The notes beneath the pieces were generated by a model. It did not search any database. It was not told the origin of the DNA and saw nothing but the letters and a program-made list of their open reading frames with translations. This document shows, piece after piece, positions 26,279 through 34,613 of a stretch of 64,000 nucleotides of DNA (position 1 is its first letter; each line of letters starts with the position of its first letter). The position numbers were made by a program, and so were the translations under genes. This DNA is from JBDSSS01 sp963764195 (GTDB taxonomy: Bacteria > Actinomycetota > Actinomycetes > Actinomycetales > Dermatophilaceae): the NCBI GenBank assembly GCA_963764195.1, contig CAVXRG010000002.1, forward strand, positions 434,001-498,000, written 5' to 3'.

Positions 26279-26304
26279 GCAGGCTCGGTGCGCACCGAAC
26301 CTGC
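26279..26304. terminator. 26-bp near-perfect palindrome
   Basis: GCAGGCTCGGTGC meets GCACCGAACCTGC; 12 of 13 pairs match and there is no loop. It lies about 80 bp after the beta-propeller gene and 160 bp before the binding-protein gene on the same strand. It may be a terminator or a protein-binding dyad; the rest of the 267-bp gap shows nothing else clear. Confidence 0.45.
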
Positions 26305-26384
26305 GATCCCGACCCCGTGACCGGGCAGCGGCTCCCCGCGCCTGCGATCGTCACCCCCTCAGGGCGCCTCGGAACCCGTGGGCC

Positions 26385-27596
26385 TCAGTGACGCAGCCGC
26401 ACCGCCTGGATCGAGCCGTTCGAGAGGACCTCACCCGTCTCGAAGTCGACGTTGCCGGCATACCCGACGTAGAGGGTGTGTCCGCGCATCTCCAGCGACA
26501 GCGGCGAGCCGGCGGTCAGGACCGTGGACACCCGGCCGTGGACGATCCGGTCGACCTTGCCGCCGAAGAACTCCGTCACGTAGATCTCGTCGTCGTCACC
26601 GACGGCGAGGTCGGTGGCGCCGAGGAAGCCGGTCGCGACCAGTCGCGAGCGACCGGTCCTCGGGTCGACCCGGTAGACGGATCCGCGGGCACCAAGACTC
26701 GGGTCCTCCGGGCCGCCCGGGAGGGTCGAGACGTAGAGCATCCCGTCCTCCCCGCGTTCGACGTCGGTCGGCACCGGCTCGAAGCCGTAGGTGACACCGA
26801 CGAGGCACTGGAGGGCGCCGGGCGGTGCTCCGACCGAGGCGGTGAGGGCGTCGACCTGGCTCTGAGTCAGGGTCGTCACCTGGGGAGGCAGCACGGCGAT
26901 CGTCGATACGGCGCCCGAGGCGCTCACGCCGAGGATCGCGTTGGCCCCGGCGTCCGCGACGGCCCACCCGTTGTGCAGCCGGGTGACGGCATACGGGTGG
27001 GAGTCCACGCCCCCGGGGTAGGTCGCGGGCCCCCCCGACAGGTCGCCGAGGATGGCCTCGGCGCACGGGTTGCCGCCGGCGAGGATCCCGTAGGTCGAGC
27101 CGCCGTCGGGGTTGTGGGCGGCCTCGTAACCGCTGATGTCGGCCACGAGGTCGGGTCTGCCGGCCCGGCGCACGGTGAGGCTCGTGCTGCTGTGGTCCTC
27201 GTTGCCCGAGGTGTAGGCGATGGTGCGTCCCCCGTTGCTCACCTCGAGGCCCGTCAGGTCCCGGCCCGAGAGGGGGGTGACGACGGTCTGGACGGCACCG
27301 TCCCGCCCGAGCCGCGCGACGGAGGAGTCGGCACCCTCGCTCCAGTAGACGCGGTTGCCGTCGACGGAGATCGAGAAGGGCATGATCGCCTCGGTGGTGA
27401 GGGTGCCGGTGTGCGTGCCCCGGGGCCGATGCGAGCTGGACCGTCCCATCGAGTCGAGCGACGTGGTGGAGTGGCCGAAGCCCTCGGTGCCGGACCGGGT
27501 CTCGTGACCCCGGGCCGAAGCGGTGGGGGCCAGACACAGCCCCGATGAAAGGCATGCAGCGGCGGCCAGCGCGACCGCCCTCGTCCTTGTTCTCAT
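26385..27596 (-). CDS. Secreted ScyD/ScyE-type beta-propeller protein
   Basis: A 403-residue protein with a cleavable signal peptide (MRTRTRAVALAAAACLSSGL core, ending near ASA-RG) and repeated strand units containing DGNRVYW, DGMLYVSTLPGG and DDEIYVTEFFGG. This matches the ScyD/ScyE family of NHL-like propellers found in many actinobacteria. The extracellular function is unknown. I start at 27596, not at upstream in-frame codons, because the signal peptide begins there and GGGAG lies 8 nt upstream. Confidence 0.78.
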   Translation of the reverse strand: MRTRTRAVALAAAACLSSGLCLAPTASARGHETRSGTEGFGHSTTSLDSMGRSSSHRPRGTHTGTLTTEAIMPFSISVDGNRVYWSEGADSSVARLGRDGAVQTVVTPLSGRDLTGLEVSNGGRTIAYTSGNEDHSSTSLTVRRAGRPDLVADISGYEAAHNPDGGSTYGILAGGNPCAEAILGDLSGGPATYPGGVDSHPYAVTRLHNGWAVADAGANAILGVSASGAVSTIAVLPPQVTTLTQSQVDALTASVGAPPGALQCLVGVTYGFEPVPTDVERGEDGMLYVSTLPGGPEDPSLGARGSVYRVDPRTGRSRLVATGFLGATDLAVGDDDEIYVTEFFGGKVDRIVHGRVSTVLTAGSPLSLEMRGHTLYVGYAGNVDFETGEVLSNGSIQAVRLRH

Positions 27597-28038
27597 CCTG
27601 CGAACTCCCCATGACGTGGGTGAGCGGAGTCGCGACCAGAGGTCGGGGGTGTGGCCGCTGCCCGAAGAGGCGGTCGAGATCACCCCGGGCCTCGCTGCCC
27701 CGAGACAGCAAGCCCCTCGAATCCGGCGGCGTCGGTGACGTCGATGAGGACGGACTCTAGGGCCGGTGCGCGGCCCCCGTCCCCGATGTTGCGGGCCGCG
27801 GAGGAGAGCGCACCAGCGGGCCCGGTGCGGGGCCGACGGGGGCGATTCACCGTTTCGGGACGGGTCGGATAGTGTTGGTGTCAGTGGCCCGCCCAGTTCT
27901 GCCTCGGGCCCTCTTCTCGGCAGCGGTCCCTCCGCTCGCCCAAGTCGATTCGCTCATTGCGCCGCGACCTTCGAGGTTCATCGCCGAACCGTTCGCGCCG
28001 GGCAGAACGACCTCATCAACTTTTTGGAGTAACCACCT
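27597..28038. other. 442-bp intergenic region with helicase promoter
   Basis: No credible gene. It separates the divergent propeller gene from the DEAD-box helicase. A likely promoter is TTCACC (27846-27851), 18 bp, TAGTGT (27870-27875), giving an untranslated leader of about 155 nt before the GTG at 28039. Long leaders are common on cold-induced helicase mRNAs. A GCGGCCC/GGGCCGC dyad lies near 27768-27800. Confidence 0.5.
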
Positions 28039-29547
28039 GTGTCGACCGACACCACCTTCGGCGCGCTCGGCGTGCCCGCGGCCCTGACCACCGTCCTGGA
28101 CTCCATCGGCATCACGACGCCGACGCCGATCCAGGCCGCGACCCTGCCCGACTCCCTCGCCGGGCGCGACGTCCTCGGCCGTGGCCGCACCGGCTCGGGC
28201 AAGACCTACGCGTTCCTGCTGCCCCTGCTCACCCGCCTCTCGGCGGGCGCCGGTCGGCGCCAGGCCCGCCGCCCCCGGGCGCTCATCCTCGCCCCGACGC
28301 GCGAGCTCGCCACCCAGATCGACACCGCGATGGCGCCCCTCGCGAAGTCGCTCGGCCTCAGCTCGCTGACGATCTTCGGCGGTGTCGGCCAGAACCCGCA
28401 GGTCCAGGGCCTACGCAACGGCGTCGACGTCATCGTCGCCTGCCCCGGCCGGCTCGAGGACCTGATGGGTCAGGGCCACGTCATCCTCGACTCGATCGAG
28501 GTGACGATCCTCGACGAGGCCGACCACATGGCCGACCTCGGCTTCCTCCCCGGCGTCCGCCGGATCATGGACCAGACGCCGAAGGCCGGCCAGCGGATGC
28601 TCTTCTCCGCCACCCTCGACGCGGGGGTCAACGTCATCGTCAAGCGCTTCCTCACCAACCCCGTTACGCACGAGGCGGACTCAGCGCAGTCGCCGGTCTC
28701 CACGATGGCCCACCACGTGCTCCACGTCGCCAACGACGCGCACCTGCCGGTCCTGCTCGACCTCACCGCCGCGCCCGGACGCACCGTCGTGTTCACCCGT
28801 ACGAAGCACCGCGCGAAGAAGCTCGCCAAGCAGCTCAACGCCTCGGGCGTTCCGGCCGTCGAGCTGCACGGCAACCTCAGCCAGGGTGCGCGCACCCGAA
28901 ACATGGACGACTTCCACTCGGGCCGGGCCCAGACGCTCGTCGCGACGGACATCGCGGCTCGCGGCATCCACGTCGACGACGTCGGGCTCGTCATCCACGC
29001 CGACCCGCCCGTCGAGCACAAGGCCTACCTGCACCGCTCGGGCCGCACCGCCCGCGCCGGCGCCGACGGCACCGTCATCACGATGATGCTCGACGAGCAG
29101 GTCCGCGACGTGCGTGACCTCACCCGCAAGGCCGGCATCAAGCCGACCACCACCCGCGTCCAGATCGGGCACCCGCTGCTTGCCGAGCTCGCTCCCGGTG
29201 AGCGGTCGTATGCCGGGGGGCTCGTCCGCGAGGAGGCCCCCGCCTCCACCGGCGGCGGCCGCGGTCGCTCCGGCGGCGCCGGTCGTCCGCGCGGCGGCTC
29301 CGGAGCGGGTCGCTCCGGCGGTCGTTCCGGTGGTGGCTCGGGCTCCGGGCGCCCGGCCGAGGGTGGCCGCGGACGCGGTCGGTCCGGTCAGCCGTCCGAG
29401 GGTGGCTCCGGTCGCAGCGGCTCCGGTCGCTCCGGTGGCGGCTCGGGTCGCGGCGGGTCCGCCACGATCTACTCGACCTCGTCCTCCGGTGGCGCCGCGG
29501 CGTTCTCGGCCGGCTCCCGCTCGGGCAGCCGCCGTAGCTCGCGCTGA
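28039..29547 (+). CDS. DEAD-box RNA helicase with Arg/Gly-rich tail
   Basis: A 502-residue helicase. Motif I GRTGSGKT (residues 49-56), PTREL, GG, DEAD (159-162), SAT (190-192), and the C-terminal ARGIHVDDVGLVIHADPP and HRSGRTARAG motifs are present. Residues from about 395 form a Gly/Arg/Ser-rich RGG-like tail for RNA binding. Likely role is ribosome assembly or mRNA unwinding, perhaps at low temperature. GTG start with GGAG about 9 nt upstream and a long leader. Confidence 0.93.
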   Translation: MSTDTTFGALGVPAALTTVLDSIGITTPTPIQAATLPDSLAGRDVLGRGRTGSGKTYAFLLPLLTRLSAGAGRRQARRPRALILAPTRELATQIDTAMAPLAKSLGLSSLTIFGGVGQNPQVQGLRNGVDVIVACPGRLEDLMGQGHVILDSIEVTILDEADHMADLGFLPGVRRIMDQTPKAGQRMLFSATLDAGVNVIVKRFLTNPVTHEADSAQSPVSTMAHHVLHVANDAHLPVLLDLTAAPGRTVVFTRTKHRAKKLAKQLNASGVPAVELHGNLSQGARTRNMDDFHSGRAQTLVATDIAARGIHVDDVGLVIHADPPVEHKAYLHRSGRTARAGADGTVITMMLDEQVRDVRDLTRKAGIKPTTTRVQIGHPLLAELAPGERSYAGGLVREEAPASTGGGRGRSGGAGRPRGGSGAGRSGGRSGGGSGSGRPAEGGRGRGRSGQPSEGGSGRSGSGRSGGGSGRGGSATIYSTSSSGGAAAFSAGSRSGSRRSSR

Positions 29548-29565
29548 CCGCACCCTCTTGCTCGA

Positions 29566-29601
29566 GTGCGCCCCGTCCCACGTGTCCGTGGGGCGGGGCG
29601 C
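29566..29601. terminator. Terminator hairpin after DEAD-box helicase
   Basis: GCGCCCCGTCCCAC (29568-29581) pairs with GTGGGGCGGGGCGC (29588-29601) through one wobble. The left arm GTGCGCCCCGTCCCAC is identical to that of the hairpin after the E2 gene at 50401-50416, so this is a reused terminator cassette. Confidence 0.85.
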
Positions 29602-29625
29602 GCCGTCTTCCCCACCCCCGCCTCC

Positions 29626-29708
29626 GTCGAGTGCCCACTTTCCCCCGCTGCGGGGCGGAAGAAAGTGTGCACTCGACCCTGGGGGGTGTAGGAAAGTGGG
29701 CACTCGAC
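29626..29708. repeat. GTCGAGTGCCCACTTTC repeat, site B
   Basis: One forward copy (29626-29642), one inverted copy with a single mismatch (29661-29677) and one perfect inverted copy (29692-29708). It occupies the gap between the convergent helicase and thioesterase genes and can form alternative hairpins. Confidence 0.9.
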
Positions 29709-29719
29709 GGGGTCGGCGG

Positions 29720-30151
29720 TCAGGCGAGGGCGCGCGACCGGCTGCGGCCGCGGAACTCCGCGATCAGCTGACCGTCGGCCTCGCGTCTGACCGTCACGTC
29801 GGTGATCCCGCTCCGGCCGAACGTCGAGCGCACCACCGCCTCGGCGAGCAGGACGTCCCCGAGGCGACCGGGGTCGGTGAAGGTGATGTCGGCGCCCGAC
29901 GCGACCGTCAGCGCACCGCGCGAGTTGCAGGCCAGGGCGAAGCACGAGTCCGCGAGCGTGAAGATGAACCCGCCGTGGCAGGTGCCGTGGCCGTTGACCA
30001 TGTCGTCGCGGATCGGCATCCGCACGAGGGCGTGGTCCGTGTCGATGAGCAGGGCCTCCATCCCCAGGGAGCGGGAGGCCGCGTCGTCGGTCCACATCCG
30101 CCGGGCGTGCTCGACGCCGGCCTGCGCGTCGACGCCGGACTCGTCGGTCAT
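29720..30151 (-). CDS. paaI: PaaI-type hydroxyphenylacetyl-CoA thioesterase
   Basis: A 143-residue hot-dog-fold thioesterase. The motif NGHGTCHGGFIFTLADSCFA core HGTCHGG and downstream Asp/Thr pattern match PaaI. It is thought to release CoA from dead-end phenylacetyl-CoA ring intermediates. Its ATG overlaps the paaH stop (ATGA), so the two are co-translated. Confidence 0.92.
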   Translation of the reverse strand: MTDESGVDAQAGVEHARRMWTDDAASRSLGMEALLIDTDHALVRMPIRDDMVNGHGTCHGGFIFTLADSCFALACNSRGALTVASGADITFTDPGRLGDVLLAEAVVRSTFGRSGITDVTVRREADGQLIAEFRGRSRSRALA

Positions 30152-31380
30152 GCCAGGCTCCCGTCGGTGAGGGCCGGGCTGGGTCGGTAGCGGCCACCCG
30201 GGTAGGTGGCGTCGAGCTCGAGCAGCTGTGCGGCGACGACGTCGAAGCCGATGATGCGGCCCCACTCGACCGGTCCGCGCGGGTATCGGGTCCCGAGCCG
30301 CATCGCCGTGTCGACGTCCTCGGCGGACGCCTCGCCCCGCGCCACGAGGTCGACGGCCTCGTTCACGAGCATGGCGAGCGTCCGGGCGAGGGGGTCGGTC
30401 GCGACCGGTCCCCCGACGAGCCGGTCGGCGAGGTCGAGGTCGGGGGAGCGGGGTGCGGGGGTGCCGTCGGCGGCATACGCGTAGACGCCCGAGCCCGTCT
30501 TGCGACCGAGCCGCCCATCGGCGACGAGTCGACGCTGGATGTCGGTGGGCGCGTAGCGTTCGTCGTGGCCGGTCTGCTCCCAGACGGAGGTGCCGACGGC
30601 GAGGTTGACGTCCTGGCCGATCAGGTCGGTGAGCTCGAGCGGGCCCATCGGGAAGCCCCCGCGCTCGCGGAGGATCCAGTCGACCGTCGCGGCGTCGGCG
30701 ATCCCGCTCTCGACGACCCGCTGCGCCTCGCCGTAGAACGGCCGGGCCACCCGGTTGACGATGAACCCCGGCGTCGAGGCGCACCGCACGGGCGTCTTGC
30801 CCCACGCGACCATGAGGGTCGCCGCGTGGGCCGCGATCGCAGGCGAGGTCGCCGCGCCGAGGACCACCTCGACGAGCCGCATGGCCGGCGGCGGGTTGAA
30901 GAAGTGCAGGCCGAGCACGCGCTCCGGGTCGGTCACGGCCTCGGCGATCGCGGTCACGTCGATGCTCGAGGTGTTCGTCGCGAGGAGGGCGCCGGCCGGC
31001 TGGCGCGCGGCGACGGACTCGAACACCTCCCGCTTGAGCGCGAGGTCCTCGGGGACGGCCTCGATGACGAGAGCGCACTCGGGCAGGTCGGTGATCTGCT
31101 CGACGACCCGGACCCGGTCCGACACGGCGGTCGCGTCGTCGGGGGCCAGCCGGCCCCGCGCGACGAGACGGTCGAGAGCGCCACGGAGCCGCTCGAGCCC
31201 GGCCGCCGCGGCTCCCGGGACCGCGTCGACGAGCACGACGGGGTGACCCGCAGCGGCGGCGACCTGGGCGATCCCGACCCCCATCGCGCCGGCCCCGACG
31301 ATCCCGACCGGTCCCAGCGGAACGCGCCCGTCAGTGGCGTCCACGGCGTGGGGCTCCCTCGGCTTCGCGACATCGACCAT
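30148..31380 (-). CDS. paaH: 3-hydroxyacyl-CoA dehydrogenase (PaaH-like)
   Basis: A 410-residue NAD-dependent dehydrogenase: Rossmann motif VGIVGAGAMGVGIAQ near residue 25, catalytic His in LGLHFFNP, the TNTSS segment, and a C-terminal domain with PGFIVNRVARP. A second, shorter C-terminal domain (about residues 300-400) follows, as in PaaH. It oxidises 3-hydroxyadipyl-CoA to 3-oxoadipyl-CoA. Start chosen at ATG 31380; an upstream ATG at 31389 is possible. It is divergent from paaN. Confidence 0.9.
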   Translation of the reverse strand: MVDVAKPREPHAVDATDGRVPLGPVGIVGAGAMGVGIAQVAAAAGHPVVLVDAVPGAAAAGLERLRGALDRLVARGRLAPDDATAVSDRVRVVEQITDLPECALVIEAVPEDLALKREVFESVAARQPAGALLATNTSSIDVTAIAEAVTDPERVLGLHFFNPPPAMRLVEVVLGAATSPAIAAHAATLMVAWGKTPVRCASTPGFIVNRVARPFYGEAQRVVESGIADAATVDWILRERGGFPMGPLELTDLIGQDVNLAVGTSVWEQTGHDERYAPTDIQRRLVADGRLGRKTGSGVYAYAADGTPAPRSPDLDLADRLVGGPVATDPLARTLAMLVNEAVDLVARGEASAEDVDTAMRLGTRYPRGPVEWGRIIGFDVVAAQLLELDATYPGGRYRPSPALTDGSLA

Positions 31381-31461
31381 GCGCCTCATCCTGCCCCGTC
31401 GGGCCTGGCGGCACCCCTCGGGGCGCGTCGGGAGCGATGCCGGGAGCGATCCGGGCCGGGC

Positions 31462-31467
31462 TAGCAT
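31462..31467 (+). promoter_or_regulatory. -10 box of a likely leaderless promoter (paaN)
   Basis: TAGCAT, 6 nt before the GTG at 31474, with no ribosome site. Confidence 0.45.
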
Positions 31468-31473
31468 CGAACC

Positions 31474-33201
31474 GTGACCGATCCGGCAACGACGCCCACC
31501 CACCCGCTCCTCGACGCCCACGCCACCGTCCTCGACGAGATCCGTCAGGCCCTGGCCGCCCGCTCGTGGTTCTCCCGCTATCCCGAGTCGCCGAGCCCGC
31601 GCGTCTACGGTGAGACCGCGGCCGCTGACGGGCTCGCTGCCCACGAGGCCCACCTCGGCACGGCGTATGCCGCCCTCTCCGGTCAGCCGACCGACGGCAC
31701 CTCCGTCGGCAGCGAGGTCTCGCCCTACGGCCCGACCCTCGGGGTGACCTACCCGGCTCTCGACGTCGACGCCGGCCTCGCCGCTGCGCGCGCGGCCATG
31801 CCGGCCTGGCGCGACGCGGGCGCAGCGGTGCGTGCCGCGGTCTGCGTCGAGATCATCGACCGGATCAACGCCCGCTCCTTCGAGCTCGCCAACGCCGTCA
31901 TGCACACCTCCGGCCAGCCCTTCGTGATGGCCTTCCAGGCCGGCGGGGCCCACGCGCAGGACCGGGCCCTCGAGGCCGTCGCTGCCGGCCTCGTCGAGCA
32001 GGAGCGGGTTCCGGACACGGTGCTCTGGGAGAAGCCGGGCAAGGACCGCGCCGGCAACCCGGCCCCGACCCGGATGCGCAAGGACTACCGCATCGTCCCG
32101 CGCGGGGTGGCCCTCGTCATCGGGTGCAACACCTTCCCGACGTGGAACGCCTACCCCGGTCTCTTCGCCTCCCTCGTCACCGGCAACGCCGTCGTGGTCA
32201 AGCCGCACCCCCGAGCCGTGCTGCCCCTCGCGATCTCCGTCGAGGTGGCTCGCTCGGTGCTCGCCGAGGCCGGGTTCGACCCGGCCCTCGTCCAGCTCGC
32301 CGCCGAGGAGGACGGGCAGGGGCTGGCCCGGACGCTCGCCGAGCGGGACGAGGTCGCGATCGTCGACTACACCGGCGGCCCCGGTTTCGGCGGCTGGCTC
32401 GAGGAGTCGGCCGCGGTCAACGGCACCCTCGTCTACACGGAGAAGGCCGGCCTCAACACGGTCGTCATCGACTCGACCGACGACCTGCGGGGACTGCTCG
32501 GCAACCTCGCCTTCTCGCTCACCCTCTACTCCGGCCAGATGTGCACAGCGCCCCAGAACCTCTACGTCCCGACCGATGGCATCGAGACCGACGAGGGGCA
32601 CCTGACCTTCGACGAGCTCGCCGACCGTCTCGCGGCCGCGGTGACGCGGCTGACCGGGGACGACGCCAAGGCCGTCGAGCTGCTCGGAGCGACCGTCAAC
32701 GACCAGGTTCGCGCCAACGCCGAGACGCTGGAGGCGCTCGCCGCCGGCGCGGACGGCAGGGTCGTGCTCGCGTCGCGACGGGTCGAGCACCCGAGCTGGC
32801 CCGACGCGGTCGTCCGCGCGCCCGGCCTCGTCGCCGTCGACGTCAGCCGCGAGGACGTCTACACCCAGGAGTGCTTCGGTCCGGTCGGCTTCCTCATCCG
32901 GACCGCCTCGACGGCGCAGTCGCTCGCCCAGCTCGCCGACACCGTGAGGGAGCACGGCGCGATGACTGCCGCCGTCTACTCGACGAGCGAGGACGTCCTC
33001 GAGCAGGCGCGCGACGCGGCCGCCGACGGCGGTGTCGCGCTCTCGGAGAACCTCACCGGCCAGGTCTTCGTCAACCAGACCGCCGCCTTCTCCGACCTGC
33101 ACGGCACCGGTGCCAACCCGGCCGCGAACGCCGCCTACACCGACGCCGCCTTCGTCGCGAACCGCTTCCGCGTCATCACGTCGCGCCGCCACGTCGAATG
33201 A
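31474..33201 (+). CDS. paaN: Phenylacetate degradation aldehyde dehydrogenase PaaN
   Basis: A 575-residue aldehyde-dehydrogenase-fold protein of the PaaN type, lacking the MaoC hydratase domain fused in PaaZ. Catalytic cysteine Cys357 lies in YSGQMCTAPQN, and cofactor-site motifs IGCNTFPTWNAY and VVVKPHP are visible. It should oxidise the ring-opened semialdehyde. The GTG start has no ribosome site but a well-placed TAGCAT box. Its stop overlaps the MFS start. Divergent from paaH-paaI, together forming a small paa locus. Confidence 0.92.
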   Translation: MTDPATTPTHPLLDAHATVLDEIRQALAARSWFSRYPESPSPRVYGETAAADGLAAHEAHLGTAYAALSGQPTDGTSVGSEVSPYGPTLGVTYPALDVDAGLAAARAAMPAWRDAGAAVRAAVCVEIIDRINARSFELANAVMHTSGQPFVMAFQAGGAHAQDRALEAVAAGLVEQERVPDTVLWEKPGKDRAGNPAPTRMRKDYRIVPRGVALVIGCNTFPTWNAYPGLFASLVTGNAVVVKPHPRAVLPLAISVEVARSVLAEAGFDPALVQLAAEEDGQGLARTLAERDEVAIVDYTGGPGFGGWLEESAAVNGTLVYTEKAGLNTVVIDSTDDLRGLLGNLAFSLTLYSGQMCTAPQNLYVPTDGIETDEGHLTFDELADRLAAAVTRLTGDDAKAVELLGATVNDQVRANAETLEALAAGADGRVVLASRRVEHPSWPDAVVRAPGLVAVDVSREDVYTQECFGPVGFLIRTASTAQSLAQLADTVREHGAMTAAVYSTSEDVLEQARDAAADGGVALSENLTGQVFVNQTAAFSDLHGTGANPAANAAYTDAAFVANRFRVITSRRHVE

Positions 33202-34595
33202 GCAGGACGGATACCGTCGCGGTCACGACAGACCGGGCCAGCCTGCAGCGCAAGGTCATCCGCACGCTCTTCCTCTCCCAGATCCTCAGCGGTCTCGGCA
33301 TGGCGAGTGGGGTCGCGGTCGGTGCCCTGCTCGCCGCCGAGCTGTCCGGGACCGATGCCCTTGCCGGACTCGGCACGACCTTCCAGGTGCTCGGCGGCGC
33401 GCTCATCTCGATCCCCGTCGCTCGCGTCATGGCGGCCCGGGGCCGCAGCCTCGGCCTCCAGCTCGGGCTCGCCCTCGCGATGGTCGGGGCGGCCCTCGTC
33501 ATCACCGCGGCCGTCGCCCGGTCCTTCCCCCTCATGCTGCTCGGCATGCTCCTGTTCGGTGGCGGCACGAGCGCCAACGGCCAGGCGAGGTATGCCGCTG
33601 CCGACCTCGCGGGGGAGCAGCGTCGCGGGCGCGACCTGTCCCTCGTGGTCTGGGCCACGACGATCGGGTCGGTCCTCGGACCCAACCTCGTCGGGCCGGG
33701 GCGGTCCTTCGCGCAGCTCGTCGGCCTGCCCGACCTCGTCGGCTCCTTCGTCTTCTCCCTGGCCGGCTTCACCGTGTCGCTGCTCGTCATCAACCGGCTG
33801 CTGCGCCCGGACCCGCTCCTGACCTCCCGCGCGCTCGAGGAGGAGGCCCGCGTCGAGCGGGTGGCGCGCCGTAGCGCCGAGGCGGCGCAGCGGCATACCG
33901 GGGAGAGCGCCGGCACGGCAGCGGTCCCGCCGCTCGGCGCGGTCGACCTCGGCGAGCACGAGGACGACGTGGCCGCCGACCACGACGGGTCGCTGGCCCG
34001 GGGGCTGCGCGTCGTGCGGGCCCGGGCCGGCGCCCGGCTCGGCGTGCTGACAACGGCGCTGGGCCACGTCGTCATGGTGAGCGTCATGGTGATGACGCCG
34101 CTGCACATGAAGGCCGGCCACGCCGAGCTCGAGATCATCGGCTTCGTGATCTCGGTGCACATCGTCGGCATGTATGCGTTCTCCCCCGTCGTCGGGGCCG
34201 CCGTCGACCGCTGGGGCGGGCGCCCGGTCGCGGTGACCGGTGGGCTCATCCTCACCGCCGCCGCCCTGCTCGCATCGCGGTCGATGACCGGGTGGTCACC
34301 GTTGCTCCTGCTGGCGCTGCTGCTGCTCGGGCTCGGCTGGTCGTGCACGCTCATCTCCGGGTCGACGATGCTCGTCGGGGCGGTGACCTCGCAGGAGCGG
34401 CCGGCGACGCAAGGCCTCTCGGAGGTCGTCATGGGGCTGTCCGGCGCGCTCGGTGGCGCCGTCGCCGGTCTCGTCGTCGACCACCTCGGCTACGGCTCGC
34501 TCGCGTCCGGCGCGGCGGTGGTGGGGCTCGTCGTCGTCGCGCTCAACGTCGTCGGTCGCCGCCCGGAGACGACCAGGTCCTCGCCGACCGGGTGA
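33198..34595 (+). CDS. MFS transporter downstream of paaN
   Basis: A 465-residue major-facilitator protein with 12 predicted helices and a long, charged central loop (about residues 200-275). Coupled to paaN by an ATGA overlap, so uptake or export of an aromatic acid is a reasonable guess. The substrate is otherwise unknown. Confidence 0.82.
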   Translation: MSRTDTVAVTTDRASLQRKVIRTLFLSQILSGLGMASGVAVGALLAAELSGTDALAGLGTTFQVLGGALISIPVARVMAARGRSLGLQLGLALAMVGAALVITAAVARSFPLMLLGMLLFGGGTSANGQARYAAADLAGEQRRGRDLSLVVWATTIGSVLGPNLVGPGRSFAQLVGLPDLVGSFVFSLAGFTVSLLVINRLLRPDPLLTSRALEEEARVERVARRSAEAAQRHTGESAGTAAVPPLGAVDLGEHEDDVAADHDGSLARGLRVVRARAGARLGVLTTALGHVVMVSVMVMTPLHMKAGHAELEIIGFVISVHIVGMYAFSPVVGAAVDRWGGRPVAVTGGLILTAAALLASRSMTGWSPLLLLALLLLGLGWSCTLISGSTMLVGAVTSQERPATQGLSEVVMGLSGALGGAVAGLVVDHLGYGSLASGAAVVGLVVVALNVVGRRPETTRSSPTG

Positions 34596-34613
34596 GGGGG
34601 GCCGCCGGCGGCG

